Below the pieces are notes generated by a model. It made no database searches. It worked only from the letters and a program-made list of their open reading frames with translations, and had not been told where the DNA came from. From positions 9,308,977 through 9,372,976 of the forward strand of contig CM026390.1 of the NCBI GenBank assembly GCA_014843695.1: a stretch of DNA of 64,000 nucleotides, in the 5' to 3' direction. Of the stretch, positions 22,959-34,285 are shown piece after piece. The stretch comes from Archivesica marissinica. Lineage: Eukaryota; Mollusca; Bivalvia; Venerida; Vesicomyidae. The stretch's first letter is position 1. Each line of letters begins with the position of its first letter. The translations under genes were made by a program, and so were the position numbers.

Positions 22959-22959
22959 T

Positions 22960-23205
22960 TTAGTTTAAACTTTATTTATTTTACAACGGTTGCGAAGCAA
23001 GTTTTAACAACTTAATTAATCACTCTCATTGGCACAGATGAAAGCGTATATGTGGTCTTTAGTGTGGGAGGAAACCGGAGTACCCAGAGAAAACACACCT
23101 GTCCGATCTGGCAACCACCGTACCATCTGACATACTACCCGGTCCAAGGATCGAACTCTGAGAAGCGAGCGCGCTAATCACTGCACTAATCGGACAGGGC
23201 TCACA
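22960..23205 (-). repeat. tRNA-derived SINE, family D
   Basis: Reverse copy of the element at 31016. The tail on this strand reads as TTTATTTATTTTACAACGGT at the left end. The head contains a B-box-like segment (GTTCGATCCTTGG on the minus strand). The body has GGTTTCCTCCCACAC and GGACAGGTGTGTTTTCTC on the minus strand. Confidence 0.8.
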
Positions 23206-23504
23206 AGAGAAGACACCACCCACGATAGTTCATAATGTTCTAGCAGTAGTTCCATTCAAAATCGCCCAACAATTCGCTAGTCAAACTTTGTAACAGTCAA
23301 CCAGTCAATGGTTAATCCATACAGCAGGCTTTAATGGGCATGCTTGCCGCCTCCTCATTTTATAAATCAAACTCCTATAGGGCAGTTGGTATCACTAGAG
23401 CTTTTTATTGGAAGCCATTTTAAAATCATATTCTGTTTGAAAATCAGACTTATGATGAAATTTCAGGATGCAAGATCAATATCCTGCAGGGATCAGTTTA
23501 GAGG

Positions 23505-23765
23505 GATATGTGGGCGAAATAGTCGCCCTAGGGACCTCTGGGGATCCTCATTTTTACCTAAATATATTTTAATTTTCATACAAAAGTTTGGCCACTAAGA
23601 TACACTTGCCCATTATAAAGCACTCCTTCTATTCAAATGTTGTATTTAATGGTCATACTGTGCATTTTAACAATATGTTGTTGAAATTGATTAAATAACA
23701 CCATTTAAGGACACGATCTCAAGCTTTCTCACTTCTCCCAAACATTCTGACCTAGATTGAGACCT
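23505..23765 (+). repeat. dispersed repeat, second copy
   Basis: Diverged copy of 19405-19770, with the same order of conserved blocks and a single CTTTCTCACTTCTCCCAAAC unit. Confidence 0.72.
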
Positions 23766-23889
23766 GTTCCAGACAGACATACAATGTAGAAAGTAATTCT
23801 TTGAGCAAGAAAACTTAGCCACATTGTTTAATTTTCACCCAACTTTGTTGTATTGATTAATATACCAGAAGTAATATTTATATGAAACG

Positions 23890-24153
23890 CCTGGACGGAT
23901 CTATAGTCCAGTGGACTGATAATCCAGGGATCGCAGGTTCAAACCCCCCTGTCTGACCCTAATAAAATTAACAGTCTTTCAGATGGGACATTAAACCGAG
24001 GTCTCGTGTCGATGCTGTACACTGTGCACATAAAAGAACCAGAGGAGACTTCTGGATTGGACTATCCTCCAAAAATCTAAAATAAATAATCTCTATAGTA
24101 GGCGTCGCTAATGTGGGTAACCGGTAGCGACGATAAATAAACGTAAAACACAC
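23890..24153 (+). repeat. SINE family A, full head
   Basis: The head has ATAGTCCAGTGG (A-box-like) and GCAGGTTCAAACCC (B-box-like), then the family body and the tail GACGATAAATAAACGTAAAA. Confidence 0.85.
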
Positions 24154-24306
24154 AGCGGAAGCTGTATTAATGGATCGGAATAATTTTATTTTAACGGTAT
24201 CTGGTGTAATCCAAATACAGGTAAATCAGGAATATTATCCGATAATTGGCGTTAATTTGTATATTTTCGTATTCTTAAATTCAAATGCGTTGATTTATTT
24301 TGTAAC

Positions 24307-24372
24307 CGATTCGTGGTCTAGTGGATAGTTTATCCGGCTTGCAATATTATTGTCTTTGTGTGGTGTAGGTTC
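24307..24372 (+). repeat. tRNA-like sequence (pseudo-tRNA or SINE head)
   Basis: A-box-like GTGGTCTAGTGGATA and B-box-like GGTTCGAACCA about 40 bases apart, separated by TGCAATATTATTG. It does not fold into a clean cloverleaf by eye. A related sequence lies in inverse orientation at 24836-24906. Confidence 0.5.
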
Positions 24373-24835
24373 GAACCACTTTTCCAATAACGTTTTTTTG
24401 TTGTTGTTTTTTTGTATTTATTTAGATATATTTCTCTTTTTTCTTTTTTATTTATGTGTACATGTCATGACAAAATTATACAAATGTTCATCAAAAATGC
24501 ACTGTCCGTGTCTGAGTAGTCATCCTGCTCACTTGCGGTGTCCGTTTCCTCCTCATCACTGACCTCAATAATGAACCGCTCACAAGCTTGTTCCACTGCA
24601 ATATCGGTCTTACGAAATCGCTCCTCTGTCTATGTTTTCGTTTCATTCTCATTGCAAGAATTTTCTTTATTCATTTTAATCTTTACGATGTTACTAGATT
24701 CTATATGTAATCTAATATGACACCAATTTCAAATATACTTGGTATTAGTGCACGAGAAAATCATGTTACAAATATATTTACTTGTGTATTCCTTCTCCAG
24801 GTAAAGAAATCTGGTTGTCAAAAATAAAAAATGAC

Positions 24836-24906
24836 GCAACGTCCAGGATTCGATCCAGGAAAGCAATATTACAAAGCATATGTTTTATCCACTAGACCAC
24901 GTAGCT
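24836..24906 (-). repeat. inverted tRNA-like partner
   Basis: On the minus strand, GTGGTCTAGTGGATA and GGATCGAATCC with TGTAATATTG between them. It mirrors 24307-24372 across about 460 bp of AT-rich sequence. Confidence 0.5.
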
Positions 24907-25063
24907 ACTTGATTCAAATTTGCGATATTAGATATAAATCGTATACCACGTCCATCCCAATTCCCTATTTCATTGTTATGGGTTAATCCAGTATTGGTAA
25001 ATAAAGGCCACAGTTATCGCGTTCTACTAATACATGCAGTAATTATATTTCTGTTGTTTTCAG

Positions 25064-25259
25064 GGTATTAAGATCTCAATTTATTCGTGCCAAATACGAA
25101 CGTAAAGAATTTGTTTACGCGGATAAACAATTACCATACAGCTCTAACACAAAGGAAGGCAACCTGATGAAAAAAGGAAAAAAGAAAAGAAGATACAACA
25201 CAAGAAGATTTATTATCAATTCCAAGGATAACTGTATGCAGTATTTCAACAAAGAAGGG
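25064..25259 (+). CDS. ADAP1: ADAP1-like exon: ArfGAP/PH linker and PH1 strands 1-3
   Basis: Acceptor TTGTTTTCAG, donor GGG|GTAGGA; 65 codons plus one base. It reads VLRSQFIRAKYERKEFVYAD, matching the invariant ADAP segment xLRxQWIRAKYERxEFxYPE that closes the ArfGAP unit. PH1 then begins at EGNLMKKGKKKRRYNTRRF, ending CMQYFNKEG. The basic run in the first loop has the K-Xn-K/R-X-R character expected of phosphoinositide-binding PH domains; known ADAP proteins bind PIP3 and Ins(1,3,4,5)P4. That this homologue does so is inference. Confidence 0.95.
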
Positions 25260-26224
25260 GTAGGATTCTCTCTTTACATTTTCCCATCACAGCTGTTTGA
25301 TTCATAAGTCAGTGTTGTTCTTTGGCATTTATAAATGAATTGCTACAGTCTGGCCGTGCTGTGCAGTGTTTGGTGCCGCCCCCTCGATATGACGTAGCAT
25401 CCGAGGTAGCTGTGTCACTGATATAACATAAACATGGTGAGTGACCCGGGCTCCCCCATGTACATTTTGTCGCTTTACATAAACAGTTTCTAATATCAAA
25501 GATCGGGAAATGGTATTCGATATAGATCTCTTTCAGCTTAGTTGACTGTGCAAAGTTGGTCTCATTTGAAAATGTACTAACTTGCAAATTCGCTAAGACC
25601 TTGTACTGTCATTCTCGAATTGTTAAATATCTTGGTTTTATGCTACAGTGTAGTCGGGATACGGTTTTATCCGATCACAAGGGCAAGATTTGGTGAACGT
25701 GAGTTGTCCAAAATGACAAAGGCCCTAAAAGACATATATCTGCAAAACGATGTTGCTTTATTATTCATAGATACCAGTAATAAGTTGATCGTCACAATTT
25801 TGCCATAAGAAATTATACAGAAATAATCATACAAACTTTTTTAGATGTACGTCGGGTATGTCACTGTTTTAGATGTACGTCGGGTACGTCACTTTTGAAA
25901 ATTGTGTGTGTGTTTACAGATACATGTTTTTCTGTCTCCATGAATAGTTGGTTATTTTTACGACCGGTCACCCCTGTGAACTGGACCAATGCTATACTCT
26001 TACATCACGACAAATCAGACCCTTCAGTGTGAATTTATCATGCATAATAACATCTATATTGATGGCGACATTTTTAAAAATCTGTACGATTGTTTCCATT
26101 ATCAGGTTTTTGGTGAAAATTACTCAGTTTTGAACTGTGCAATTTAATTCCACGAAAAAACCAGTTCTTTGCTTCTCCTGAAAAGTAGCCATTTTGTAGG
26201 TACGTCGCTATCGATATGTGGAAA
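25260..26224. other. ADAP intron 3, first part
   Basis: No second gene seen. Small frames on both strands lack motifs. A 24-bp block (TTTTAGATGTACGTCGGGTA) is duplicated near 25840 and 25868. Confidence 0.5.
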
Positions 26225-27560
26225 TTGAGGGCCTCCGTGGCCGAGTTATTAAGGTCGTTGATCTCAAATCACTTGCCCCACACTGCTGTAGGTTCGAATC
26301 CAATTTGGGGTGTCTCATTATTTCATGTGAGGAAGTTAGCTCTCCAGCTGGCTTGTAGAAGGTCGGTGCTTCTCAAAGGGCACCCGGGGTCTTCCTCCAC
26401 CAATAATAGATGTAGTCACCACTCACCATATCACCTAAGCTGTTGGTGCACCCGGGGTCTTCCTGCACCAATAATAGATGTAGTCACCACTCACCATATC
26501 ACCTAAGCTGTTGGTGCACCCGGGGTCTTCCTCCACCAATAATAGATGTAGTCACCACTCACCATATCACCTAAGCTGTTGGTGCACCCGGGGTCTTCCT
26601 CCACCATAATAGATGTAGTCACCACTCACCATATCACCTAAGCTGTTGGTGCACCCGGGGTCTTCCTCCACCAATAATAGATGTAGTCACCACTCACCTA
26701 AGCTGTTGGTGCACCCGGGGTCTTCCTCCACCAATAATAGATGTAGTCACCACTCACCTAAGCTGTTGGTGCACCGGGGTCTTCCTCCACCAATAAAGAT
26801 GTAGTCACCACTCACCTAAGCTGTTGGTGCACCCGGGGTCTTCCTCCACCAATAATAGATGTAGTCACCACTCACCTAAGCTGTTGGTGCACCGGGGTCT
26901 TCCTCCACAATAATAGATGTGGTCACCATATCACCTAAGCTGTTGGTGCACCCGGGGTCTTCCTACACCAATAATAGATGTAGTCACCACTCACCTAAGC
27001 TGTTGGTGCACCCGGGGTCTTCCTCCACCAATAATAGATGTGGTCACCATATCACCTAAGCTGTTGGTGCACCCGGGGTCTTCCTACACCAATAATAGAT
27101 GTGGTCACCATCACCTAAGCTGTTGGTGCACCCGGGGTCTTCCTCCACCAATAATAGATGTGGTCACCATATCACCTAAGCTGTTGGTGCACCCGGGGTC
27201 TTCCTACACCAATAATAGATGTGGTCACCATATCACCTAAGCTGTTGGTGCACCCGGGGTCTTCCTACACCAATAATAGATGTGGTCACCATATCACCTA
27301 AGCTGTTGGTGCACCCGGGGTCTTCCTACACCAATAATAGATGTAGTCACTATATCACCTAAGCTGTTGGTGCACCCGGGGTCTTCCTCCACCAATAATA
27401 GATGTAGTCACTATATCACCTAAGCTGTTGGTGCACCCGGGGTCTTCCTCCACCAATAATAGATGTAGTCACCATATCACCTAAGCTGTTGGTGCACCCG
27501 GGATCTTCCTCCACCAATAATAGATGTAGTCACCACTCACCATATCACCTAAGCTGTTGT
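26225..27560 (+). repeat. SINE family B with 3' segment expanded to about 19 copies
   Basis: The head is GCCTCCGTGGCCGAGTTATT (A-box) with GTAGGTTCGAATCC (B-box). The body runs to GGTCGGTGCTTCTCAAAGGG. From about 26390 the segment GCACCCGGGGTCTTCCTCCA, CCAATAATAGATGTAGTCAC, then CACCTAAGCTGTTGGT is repeated. Unit length varies (roughly 58-68 bp) by presence or absence of CACTCACCATAT. The single-copy state is seen in the SINE copies at 49683 and 53804. Confidence 0.92.
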
Positions 27561-27934
27561 TGCGACTATAAACACAAACGCATATGTGGAAATTATAGTT
27601 TTTTACTGTAGAACATCGCGTATATTTTTAAAAGTTAATTTGATGCCACACCATAAAGAATAATAAGAACACCTGGAAATAATAGCAACCAATAGCGTGA
27701 TTATTTGGAATTATATTTCCGTTAGATTCATGTAGCTCTCCTGCAAAACCGAAATCATGAAGCAGACAGGTGAAGCCAGTGTCTAAGGTTGCATTAAGTG
27801 CGAGCAGGCATGTCCTATGAACGCATATTTGTTTTAGGCCATTATAATTTAGATTTTTAGTGTTGTATAATTATTTTTTCATCAATAAATCATGGGGTCA
27901 TAATAGGAACAGGGATGAGTATCCCTCAATTAAT
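27561..27934. other. spacer in ADAP intron 3
   Basis: No gene or repeat recognised. Confidence 0.5.
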
Positions 27935-29685
27935 TGTAATGGCTGTGCATTTGTAAGATTAATTGTAATGGCTGTGCATTTGTAAGATTAATTGTAATGG
28001 CTGTGCATTTGTAAGATTAATTGTAATGGCTGTGCATTTGTAAGATTAATTGTAATGGTTGTGCATTTGTAAGGTTAATTGTAATGGTTGTGCATTTGTA
28101 AGGTTAATTGTAATGGTTGTGCATTTGTAAGGTTAATTGTAATGGCTGTGCATTTGTAAGATTAATTGTAATGGCTGTGCATTTGTAAGATTAATTGTAA
28201 TGGCTGTGCATTTGTAAGATTAATTGTAATGGCTGTGCATTTGTAAGGTTAATTGTAATGGTTGTGCATTTGTAAGATTAATTGTAATGGCTGTGCATTT
28301 GTAAGATTAATTGTAATGGCTGTGCATTTGTAAGATTAATTGTAATGGCTGTGCATTTGTAAGATTAATTGTAATGGCTGTGCATTTGTAAGGTTAATTG
28401 TAATGGCTGTGCATTTGTAAGATTAATTGTAATGGCTGTGCATTTGTAAGGTTAATTGTAATGGCTGTGCATTTGTAAGATTAATTGTAATGGCTGTGCA
28501 TTTGTAAGATTAATTGTAATGGCTGTGCATTTGTAAGATTAATTGTAATGGCTGTGCATTTGTAAGATTAATTGTAATGGCTGTGCATTTGTAAGATTAA
28601 TTGTAATGGCTGTGCATTTGTAAGATTAATTGTAATGGCTGTGCATTTGTAAGATTAATTGTAATGGCTGTGCATTTGTAAGATTAATTGTAATGGCTGT
28701 GCATTTGTAAGATTAATTGTAATGGCTGTGCATTTGTAAGGTTAATTGTAATGGCTGTGCATTTGTAAGATTAATTGTAATGGCTGTGCATTTGTAAGAT
28801 TAATTGTAATGGCTGTGCATTTGTAAGATTAATTGTAATGGCTGTGCATTTGTAAGATTAATTGTAATGGCTGTGCATTTGTAAGGTTAATTGTAATGGT
28901 TGTGCATTTGTAAGATTAATTGTAATGGCTGTGCATTTGTAAGATTAATTGTAATGGCTGTGCATTTGTAAGATTAATTGTAATGGCTGTGCATTTGTAA
29001 GATTAATTGTAATGGCTGTGCATTTGTAAGATTAATTGTAATGGCTGTGCATTTGTAAGATTAATTGTAATGGCTGTGCATTTGTAAGATTAATTGTAAT
29101 GGCTGTGCATTTGTAAGATTAATTGTAATGGCTGTGCATTTGTAAGATTAATTGTAATGGCTGTGCATTTGTAAGATTAATTGTAATGGCTGTGCATTTG
29201 TAAGATTAATTGTAATGGCTGTGCATTTGTAAGATTAATTGTAATGCTGTGCATTTGTAAGATTAATTGTAATGGCTGTGCATTTGTAAGATTAATTGTA
29301 ATGGCTGTGCATTTGTAAGATTAATTGTAATGGCTGTGCATTTGTAAGATTAATTGTAATGGCTGTGCATTTGTAAGATTAATTGTAATGGCTGTGCATT
29401 TGTAAGATTAATTGTAATGGCTGTGCATTTGTAAGGTTAATTGTAATGGCTGTGCATTTGTAAGATTAATTGTAATGGCTGTGCATTTGTAAGATTAATT
29501 GTAATGGCTGTGCATTTGTAAGATTAATTGTAATGGCTGTGCATTTGTAAGATTAATTGTAATGGCTGTGCATTTGTAAGGTTAATTGTAATGGTTGTGC
29601 ATTTGTAAGATTAATTGTAATGGCTGTGCATTTGTAAGATTAATTGTAATGGCTGTGCATTTGTAAGATTAATTGTAATTGCTGT
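27935..29685 (+). repeat. 29-bp tandem array, about 60 copies
   Basis: Unit TTAATTGTAATGGCTGTGCA plus TTTGTAAGA. Two point variants (GGCTG/GGTTG and AAGAT/AAGGT) are scattered in blocks, consistent with expansion by multi-unit duplication. Decayed units continue to about 29790. It ends about 140 bp before the next ADAP exon but does not resemble that exon. Confidence 0.97.
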
Positions 29686-29823
29686 ATGTGCATTTGCCAA
29701 ATTAAATGTAATTGTTTTAATGTACATGTATTTGTAAAATTAAATGTAAGGTTGTAATGTATTTGTAAAATTAAATGACACATCACATATGCAATTGAGA
29801 GTATTATATTCTGTCGTATTTAG

Positions 29824-29970
29824 CCAAATGGTCAGAAGGACAGGATCCCATTAGAAGATGTAAATGTTGTATTTGTACCAGACAAGATCGGCAACCCCAA
29901 CGGTTTCCAGGCTTCGTTTATTAAGAATGGTGCAACCAGAAACCTCTACCTCTACTGTGATGATTCCAAG
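29824..29970 (+). CDS. ADAP1: ADAP1-like exon: PH1 strands 4-7
   Basis: Acceptor TCGTATTTAG, donor AAG|GTAAAA, 49 codons, phase 0 at both ends. It reads DRIPLEDVNVVFVPDKIGNP then NGFQASFIKNGATRNLYLYC. This matches the ADAP PH1 pattern with KIxHLNATFQPxKIGxPxGLQ and TRNIFIYHxDGK. The final DDSK leads into the helix encoded by the next exon. Confidence 0.94.
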
Positions 29971-30019
29971 GTAAAAAAATAATACATTGCATGTCGCTCA
30001 CGTGTCTATTGTAAATCAA

Positions 30020-30131
30020 CAACAATGACAACAACAACGACAATGACAACAACAACAGCAACAACGACAACGACAATGACAACAACAATGACAACAACAA
30101 CAACGACAATGACAACAACAACAACAGCAGT
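30020..30131 (+). repeat. imperfect CAA/CGA/TGA trinucleotide tract
   Basis: About 110 bp of (AAC)n interspersed with GAC and ATGAC units, directly after the donor region of the exon ending at 29970. Intronic. Confidence 0.9.
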
Positions 30132-30797
30132 ACAGAAATTTATTAAATTATTATTGTACATATTTTTATAGTACAACCGGTGGTTTTTTTGTCATGTTTA
30201 AAACAAGGCTTTTATTGTAAAGTGTGTTGATATTTGAACAGTGAAGTGCGGGTCATTCATTAAAATCACAAATTGCTGCGTACAATGGCCAGGGGTACTA
30301 CGGCGTAAGACGAGGCCGAGGGCCGAGTTGAATAGGGTATGTGTTGACTGCGTACATGTATATATGTCAGGTGCATGGGTGTATCTATCTATGCAATCGG
30401 CTGCCTATGGCATCAACTCATCAAGCACGCACACACACACGGCTTTGGGATTATCAGACAATAGGGACACACACATGTATGGCTTTTGGATGATTGGACA
30501 ATAGGGCAATTAACAAGGATCAGTCAAGCATGTCGCAAAGCGATCTTAGAGTGGAAACAGGTGTGAACATACACCTTATCGAGAGATTATATTTACCAAT
30601 TTAGGTTTGTTAGAAAAATGTATTTGAGGGATTTCTTTGCCTTTTCACCATTTTTCTGGACTGATTGTTTATGACTTTTTGGATCGTTTTCTGTGGAGGA
30701 GGCAGTTATCACAGTTGATGAATTTCACGGTTTCACCTGTGGCCCATTCTTCATGATTTCTGCAAGTAATATCAATTGATATTCATTGGTTTTGTAG
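30132..30797. other. ADAP intron 4
   Basis: No gene recognised; includes a short (CA)n near 30428. Confidence 0.5.
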
Positions 30798-30881
30798 GAG
30801 GCGGTAGACTGGTATACAGCAATACGGTGTGCGAAGTTGGAACGTCGGCGACTAGCTTTTCCTGACAGAGATGAGGACGAG
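30798..30881 (+). CDS. ADAP1: ADAP1-like exon: PH1 C-terminal helix
   Basis: Acceptor GTTTTGTAG, donor GAG|GTAGGT, 28 codons in phase 0. It reads EAVDWYTAIRCAKLERRRLA then FPDRDEDE. The Trp of DWYTAIR is the invariant tryptophan of the PH-domain C-terminal helix, and xWFNALRAARxxxLQxAFP is the ADAP equivalent. The acidic end forms the linker to PH2. Confidence 0.93.
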
Positions 30882-31015
30882 GTAGGTTATCTTGCTGTAG
30901 CTTTTGCCCTGCTGCTTCTGCTTGTCACAATTTCAACTGCCGAATGTCTGTTCAAAGTCAAATTCACACTTTACAAGCCAATGGGCACTAGCGCTCATGC
31001 TGCCTTTCACAATTA

Positions 31016-31250
31016 GAGCTTGGTTAGCACACTCGCTTCTCACCAATGCAACCCGGGTTCGATCCTCAGACCGGGAAGTATGTGAGATGGTACGGTGGTC
31101 ACCAGATCGGACAGGTGGGTTTTCTCCGTGTACTCCGGTTTCCTCCCACATGAATGACCAGATTTACGCTCACATCTGCGCCAACAAGAGTGATTAATAT
31201 AAGGTGTTAAAGCTTGTTTCGCAATCATTGTAAAATAAATAAAGTTTAAA
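31016..31250 (+). repeat. SINE family D, full length
   Basis: The head has GCTTGGTTAGCACACTCGCT and the B-box-like GGGTTCGATCC. The body has GAGATGGTACGGTGGTCACC and GGTTTCCTCCCACATGAATG. The tail is ATTGTAAAATAAATAAAGTT. Copies lie at 22960 (-), 52314 (+), and a tail fragment at 49393 (-). Confidence 0.83.
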
Positions 31251-31838
31251 TTAGAGTTATTTACAATAGAAAATTGGTTCAAGATAATTCCAACTTAATA
31301 ACAACAAAATATAAAACTGCAAAATAAAAGTACTAAGAGTATACATTTACACCTGTGTGGGACAAATTGTTGTTCATTCTCGTCCATGATAATTGCCCAG
31401 GGATAATTAACCGAATATAGCCTCAGCGGCTGTTTGACAATTGTAGAGCAAAAACTGGCGTAGCTTTAAAATTTACCAAAACTCGTCGACTTCCAAAAAT
31501 TAAAAGTGCATGGAAAGCAATTATGAATAAATAATTGATTATTTTCGTAAATAAAAGAAAATTGTTAACACCAGAAAAGAAACAATCGGATCACTGGCAA
31601 GTTATCAATTGGTAATTGGAGATGTCATCGATCATCAAAATGGCTTCTGTTAAATGTCCCAGTGATTGTGAATCTTATCTAGTAGAGTTATGTATTCTAA
31701 AAATAGACCTCTTCAAAACGTTTGTTCATTTGTTTTGTACATGAAATAAAATATGATTAAACTGAATCTGTGACGAGATGTTGATAGTTAGATGAGGTAT
31801 TTTGGAGGTTAAACTTGAGTACTATAATTATATTACAG
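31251..31838. other. ADAP intron 5, 3' part
   Basis: AT-rich with no recognised feature, ending in the acceptor TTATATTACAG. Confidence 0.5.
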
Positions 31839-31970
31839 TTGTGTAATGACTTGACCACTGATTACCTGTGTGAAGGGTATTTATGGAAGAAAGGTCCAAA
31901 TAACGAGCCATACAAACGACGCTGGTTCACATTGGACCGAAGGAAATTCATGTATTTGGAGGAACAGCTC
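31839..31970 (+). CDS. ADAP1: ADAP1-like exon: PH2 strands 1-3
   Basis: Acceptor TATATTACAG, donor CTC|GTAAGA, 44 codons in phase 0. It reads DYLCEGYLWKKGPNNEPYKR then RWFTLDRRKFMYLEEQL, the start of a second PH domain (ADAP: YLKEGYMEKTGPK...FRKRWFTMDDRRLMYFKDPL). KRRWFTLD with following DRR is highly diagnostic. The next coding exon is 13.2 kb away, across the 110-bp satellite and the assembly gap. Confidence 0.95.
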
Positions 31971-31997
31971 GTAAGATTTTCTCTTCTGTTGGCTTTA

Positions 31998-32276
31998 AAG
32001 GTGGCCGAGTAGTTACGGTTGGTGACATCAAATCACTTGTCCCTCACTGCTGTAGGTTCAAGTTCCACTGTGGGTGTCAAATTCTTATCAAGTGAGAAAT
32101 CTATTGAGCTGGCTTGCAGTTATTTGGTGGTTCTACCTGTGTGTCTGCCCGTGCCTGTAATACTGCTAGGAGGGGCATCCCTGGTCCTCCTCCACCAACA
32201 ACAGCCGGAGAGTCACCATATAGCCTGTTGGAGCCACTTTAAATCCCAAAAAACGGACAAAACAAACTATTAGCTT
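31998..32276 (+). repeat. SINE family B copy, single unit
   Basis: The head is GGTGGCCGAGTAGTTACGGT with GTAGGTTCAAGTTCC. The body is GGTGGTTCTACCTGTGTG, and the tail GTTGGAGCCACTTTAAATCC. No segment expansion here. It starts 28 bp after the ADAP exon. Confidence 0.85.
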
Positions 32277-32524
32277 TAAAGGTTCATTTGTGGATAAATT
32301 CAGGGCTCGAATTTAGCATTCGCACTTTGCAAGTGAAAATCGAAAAATGTTGAATGAGTTGAATTTCTGGGTACTTGCAAAATTGTGCGAGTAGAAATTA
32401 AACCTGAATAGTTCAATAAAAATAAGTATAACAACATTATACATCTACTGCTTACTAGATCTAGCATTATTAATTATTCTAACACGACCCAGCTAATAAC
32501 ATACATACTTGTAGAGTAAAATCT

Positions 32525-32985
32525 ACCTCGGGTTATTCTGCGATATACCTACCTTGAACTATGCTGCGCACGCACCGTGATTTGGCTATTCCATTTATAC
32601 AATGCGTGTAAAGTTTTATGAATGAAAGTCACGTGATGTTAGTAAATACAACCGTGGGAATTCGCGGAAGTGAGCTATTTTTAGAATCAGATAATCTCGC
32701 GTCTCTCTAACGTTTCAGTTACTATTCTGTACAGTTTTATTTGACAAAATAAATAAAATTATTGATCAGTTACAACTTTTGTTCATTTATGCACTAGATT
32801 GATATTTTCCATAAACAATAACATCATCACCCCATACGCGGGAGGAAATTTCGAAAGCCAAATGCAGCGGAGTAGCACCGTGTTTGAAGAAAATAATCCT
32901 TTCTCGTCTAAAATTATTAGAAGTAAGTCGTGTTAGAATCAAAATAATAAGTACCAACCGTGGTATATCGCAGAATAACCCTCGT
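32525..32985. mobile_element. about 460-bp TIR element (unclassified)
   Basis: Inverted ends CTCGGGTTATTCTGCGATAT at the left and ATATCGCAGAATAACCCTCG at the right. The body includes CACGTGATG and TTTTAGAATCAGATAATCTC. A copy in opposite orientation lies at 42130-42490. Sequence just outside the right TIR (GTTCTTATGCGTAGAAATAT) is shared too, so the true element may be longer or permuted. Confidence 0.65.
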
Positions 32986-33069
32986 TTGTCGTTCTTATGC
33001 GTAGAAATATATCACTCAGGCCTTCGGCCACGTTGGGGGGATTTCTCACCTCGACTACAGTAAATCTTG

Positions 33070-33592
33070 AAATTGCCCATACAACCTCAGCTGTGGTGCC
33101 AACTCCCAATACAAACACATTGCCCATACAACCTCAGTTGTGGTGCCAACTCCCAATACAAACACATTGCCCATACAACCTCAGCTGTGGTGCCAACTCC
33201 CAATACAAACACATTGCCCATACAACCTCAGCTGTGGTGCCAACTCCCAATACAAACAAATTGCCCATACAACCTCAGCTGTGGTGCCAAATCCCAATAC
33301 AAACAAATTGCCCATATAACCTCAGCTGTGGGTTTTGTTGTGTGGTGTTAACAAATTGCCCATATAACCTCAGCTGTGGTGCCAACTCCCAATACAAACA
33401 AATTGCCCATATAACCTCAGCTGTGGTGCCAACTCCCAATACAAACAAATTGCCCATATAACCTCAGCTGTGGTGCCAACTCCCAATACAAACAAATTGC
33501 CCATATAACCTCAGCTGTGGTGCCAAATCCCAATACAAACAAATTGCCCATATAACCTCAGCTGTGGTGCCAACTCCCAATACAAACAAATG
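33070..33592 (+). repeat. 47-bp tandem array, about 11 copies
   Basis: Unit TTGCCCATACAACCTCAGCT plus GTGGTGCCAACTCCCAATAC plus AAACACA. One unit is damaged near 33329 (GGGTTTTGTTGTGTGGTGTT). Long reading frames across it are repeat artefacts. Confidence 0.96.
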
Positions 33593-34285
33593 ATTCATCT
33601 CCCAACATTACAGCGAGGGATATGGCTGTGTCCGTCCGTGTGTACATCCGGAGCCTGTTCTTGGTAACCAATCTGTGAAATGTTACCAAACTTAAAATAA
33701 ATATGTATCTCCATGGTATGGTGGTGCATGTGTACTTTTCGTGGGGATCGACCAAGTAATGCTATAGTTATTGCCCTTTAATTGGCTAAAAATCCCAAAT
33801 TTATACGACCAGCTCCAGTTTCGAGGGGGATATCAATTTACAATAATGTATTACGTTTATATAGGGATTTCTCACTTTGATATTCCGAAGGTTTATTTTA
33901 ACCCTTTACTCCACAATAGGGGATTACTCCACACTATGCCAATTACTCATTTTATATCCATACTGTACATAGGCAATATACACACTGTACTACATCCTCT
34001 CTATAATCAATATATATATGGGAGTAGTCAGGGGCTTAGCTAGCAATTTTGAATTTGTAGGCCAGACTAATAAATTGAGCACCAATGGATGCTGTTCTGC
34101 TAGAGGGCTTTGGAATCATGCTCCCAGGAATATTTTTGAATCATCAATGGTGCACTCTGTGACGCATTTAAATTTACATCTTCAATGTTAAAATTTCGAT
34201 ATTTTCAGAGATATGAGTTTGACTTTTTATGTTGTGCGGAATGTATATGACAGAAAGTTGACAAGAGTTTCAAGATTTATTATTT
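33593..34285. other. spacer in ADAP intron 6
   Basis: No supported gene or repeat. The sequence GGGGCTTAGCTAGC near 34031 resembles a transposon-like terminus but no partner was found. Confidence 0.45.

Noticed and set aside
27935..29685. CRISPR-like regular repeats
   Set aside because: There are no variable spacers between repeats; it is a head-to-tail minisatellite in a eukaryotic intron. The same applies to the other arrays.
27935..29823. 29-bp array as a fourth exon-seeded array (exon 29824)
   Set aside because: Compared by eye, the unit shows no similarity to the exon start, so it is not counted with the three junction-derived arrays.
29921..30124. Leu/Ser-rich minus-strand frame
   Set aside because: Reverse reading of a CAA/CGA trinucleotide tract overlapping a real + strand exon.
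30933..31282. Overlapping frames on both strands near 31 kb
   Set aside because: They lie in SINE family D; the tRNA-like head and body explain them.
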